A stretch of 47,231 nt of DNA from Roseospira navarrensis (lineage in GTDB: Bacteria > Pseudomonadota > Alphaproteobacteria > Rhodospirillales > Rhodospirillaceae), in the NCBI RefSeq assembly GCF_009601025.1, contig NZ_WIVE01000035.1:1-47231 (forward strand). The letters are read 5' to 3'. The notes below the pieces were generated by a model. The model saw nothing but the letters and a program-made list of their open reading frames with translations. It did not search any database and was not told the DNA's origin. Positions within the stretch are counted from its first letter, which is position 1; every line of letters starts with the position of its first letter. Position numbers and translations under genes: made by a program. Positions 46,671 to 47,231 of the stretch are shown piece after piece.

Positions 46671-47026
46671 ACGACCCGGTGCAGGGCCTGTCGCGCGAGG
46701 TCGATCGTCTCGCCCGGCGGGCCGCCGGCGACGCCGCGGCGGCGGAGGATGTCTCGGTCATCGTCCGCCGCCTGGCCGACGCCCGCGACATCCTGGCCCG
46801 GATGGACGCCACGGGGCCGGACACCCTCGATGCCAACGGCGAGACCCGCGCGGACAGTCGGGTGCTGCGTCATGACCTGGTGAACGCCCTCGGGGCGATC
46901 GACAATTACGCCGAGCTGATCGGCGATGACTGTGCGGGACTGCGGGAGGAAACCGGCGCCGTGCGCGGGGCCGTGCGTGATGTGATCGCCCGGGTTCGCC
47001 GGGGCGCGCCGCAGCCCATGGGGTGA
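46667..47026 (+). CDS. Small histidine-kinase-like H-box protein without ATPase domain
   Basis: The 119-residue helical protein contains LRHDLVNALGAIDNYAELI (His69), which closely resembles the H-box of HisKA dimerisation domains (HDxxNPLxAIxGYAEL). The preceding region is charged, helical and probably coiled (about 5-48). No ATP-binding domain follows; the frame ends 50 residues after the His. It may serve as a histidine phosphotransfer protein or as a pseudo-HisKA partner within this operon. The start overlaps the REC-EAL stop (ATGA). It could also be a scaffold without phosphorylation. I do not know a named family for it. Confidence 0.75.
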   Translation: MNDPVQGLSREVDRLARRAAGDAAAAEDVSVIVRRLADARDILARMDATGPDTLDANGETRADSRVLRHDLVNALGAIDNYAELIGDDCAGLREETGAVRGAVRDVIARVRRGAPQPMG

Positions 47027-47103
47027 GCGGGCGCGGTCCCGGGCGTCAGGGCAACGGGTTCAGGTTAACATGGCGGCATGTTCCTCGCTGTCGGAGCGGG
47101 CCT

Positions 47104-47142
47104 CTCGAGATCCCTCGTCTCGCTTCGCTCATTCGGGATGAC
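47104..47142. repeat. REP-like short palindromic element
   Basis: This 39-base element carries ATCCC (47110-47114) and GGGAT (47135-47139) around a CTTCGCTC-containing centre, the pattern of short palindromic repeats common in alphaproteobacterial gaps. It follows the last signalling gene by 78 bases. Beyond it the sequence to 47231 is AT-richer, with no gene recognised. Confidence 0.5.
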
Positions 47143-47231
47143 ACATTAAAATTAAAGGCTTATCCCTTTGAGTCCGGGACCACATCATGTGGTGACAGGT
47201 GGCCTGAAACGGCGTAGAACATAACGTGAAC

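Overview
The window is GC-rich DNA (about 70% by eye) from an alphaproteobacterium, most likely a member of the Rhodospirillales. The pointers are the aroQ-accB-accC order, a MucR/Ros regulator, a Fur without the CxxC structural zinc site next to acyltransferases and tsaB-rimI, a dnaK-dnaJ pair, and short palindromic repeats in the gaps. No rRNA, tRNA, CRISPR array, prophage or complete insertion sequence was seen. Genes are dense on both strands, with many 4-base ATGA overlaps.

Layout. 0.3-3.1 kb: lysine/diaminopimelate genes dapD-dapE and a membrane protein. 3.1-7.9 kb (minus): argG, two glycosyltransferases, a peroxiredoxin and a DUF1244 protein. 8.2-10.6 kb: aroQ, accB, accC. 10.58-10.81 kb: a composite intergenic repeat. 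10.8-14.5 kb: an unknown protein (minus), an orphan rfbA and a type I ABC exporter with altered ATPase motifs. 14.7-19.3 kb: a ferrous-iron operon with a possible Fur box. It runs from a protein like the N-terminal part of IS1595 transposases, through two exported proteins and FeoB, to a small Cys-rich membrane protein. 19.3-21.8 kb (minus): a Kef-type antiporter and a tandem universal stress protein. 22.0-22.3 kb (minus): a pyruvate kinase remnant. 22.4-25.9 kb: a SWIM-SNF2 helicase. 26.0-29.8 kb (minus): fur, an OlsB-like GNAT, an OlsA/PlsC-like acyltransferase and a hydroxyacid-oxoacid transhydrogenase. 30.0-33.4 kb: mucR, a TusA-like protein, then an operon of an exported protein, a VanX-type dipeptidase, tsaB and rimI. 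33.6-37.0 kb: dnaK-dnaJ. 37.2-37.7 kb: an alanine symporter gene with a large in-frame internal deletion. 37.8-41.2 kb: a branched-chain amino acid type ABC transporter with fused permeases. 41.4-47.0 kb: a five-gene signalling locus.

Two regions are the best candidates for something not previously described. The first is the iron operon. A zinc-ribbon/HTH protein of transposase origin is translationally coupled to exported proteins whose predicted mature N-terminus is His, and the FeoB has non-canonical G4 and G5 nucleotide motifs; no FeoA is present. The second is the signalling locus at the right end. It holds a single-domain receiver, a hybrid histidine kinase with a seven-Cys linker, a DivK-like receiver, a REC-EAL cyclic-di-GMP phosphodiesterase and a small protein with a histidine-kinase-like H-box but no ATPase domain; the last four are joined by ATGA overlaps. 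Together they look like a self-contained phosphorelay with a cyclic-di-GMP output.

All calls rest on reading the sequence and on recalled family features. No database search was run.
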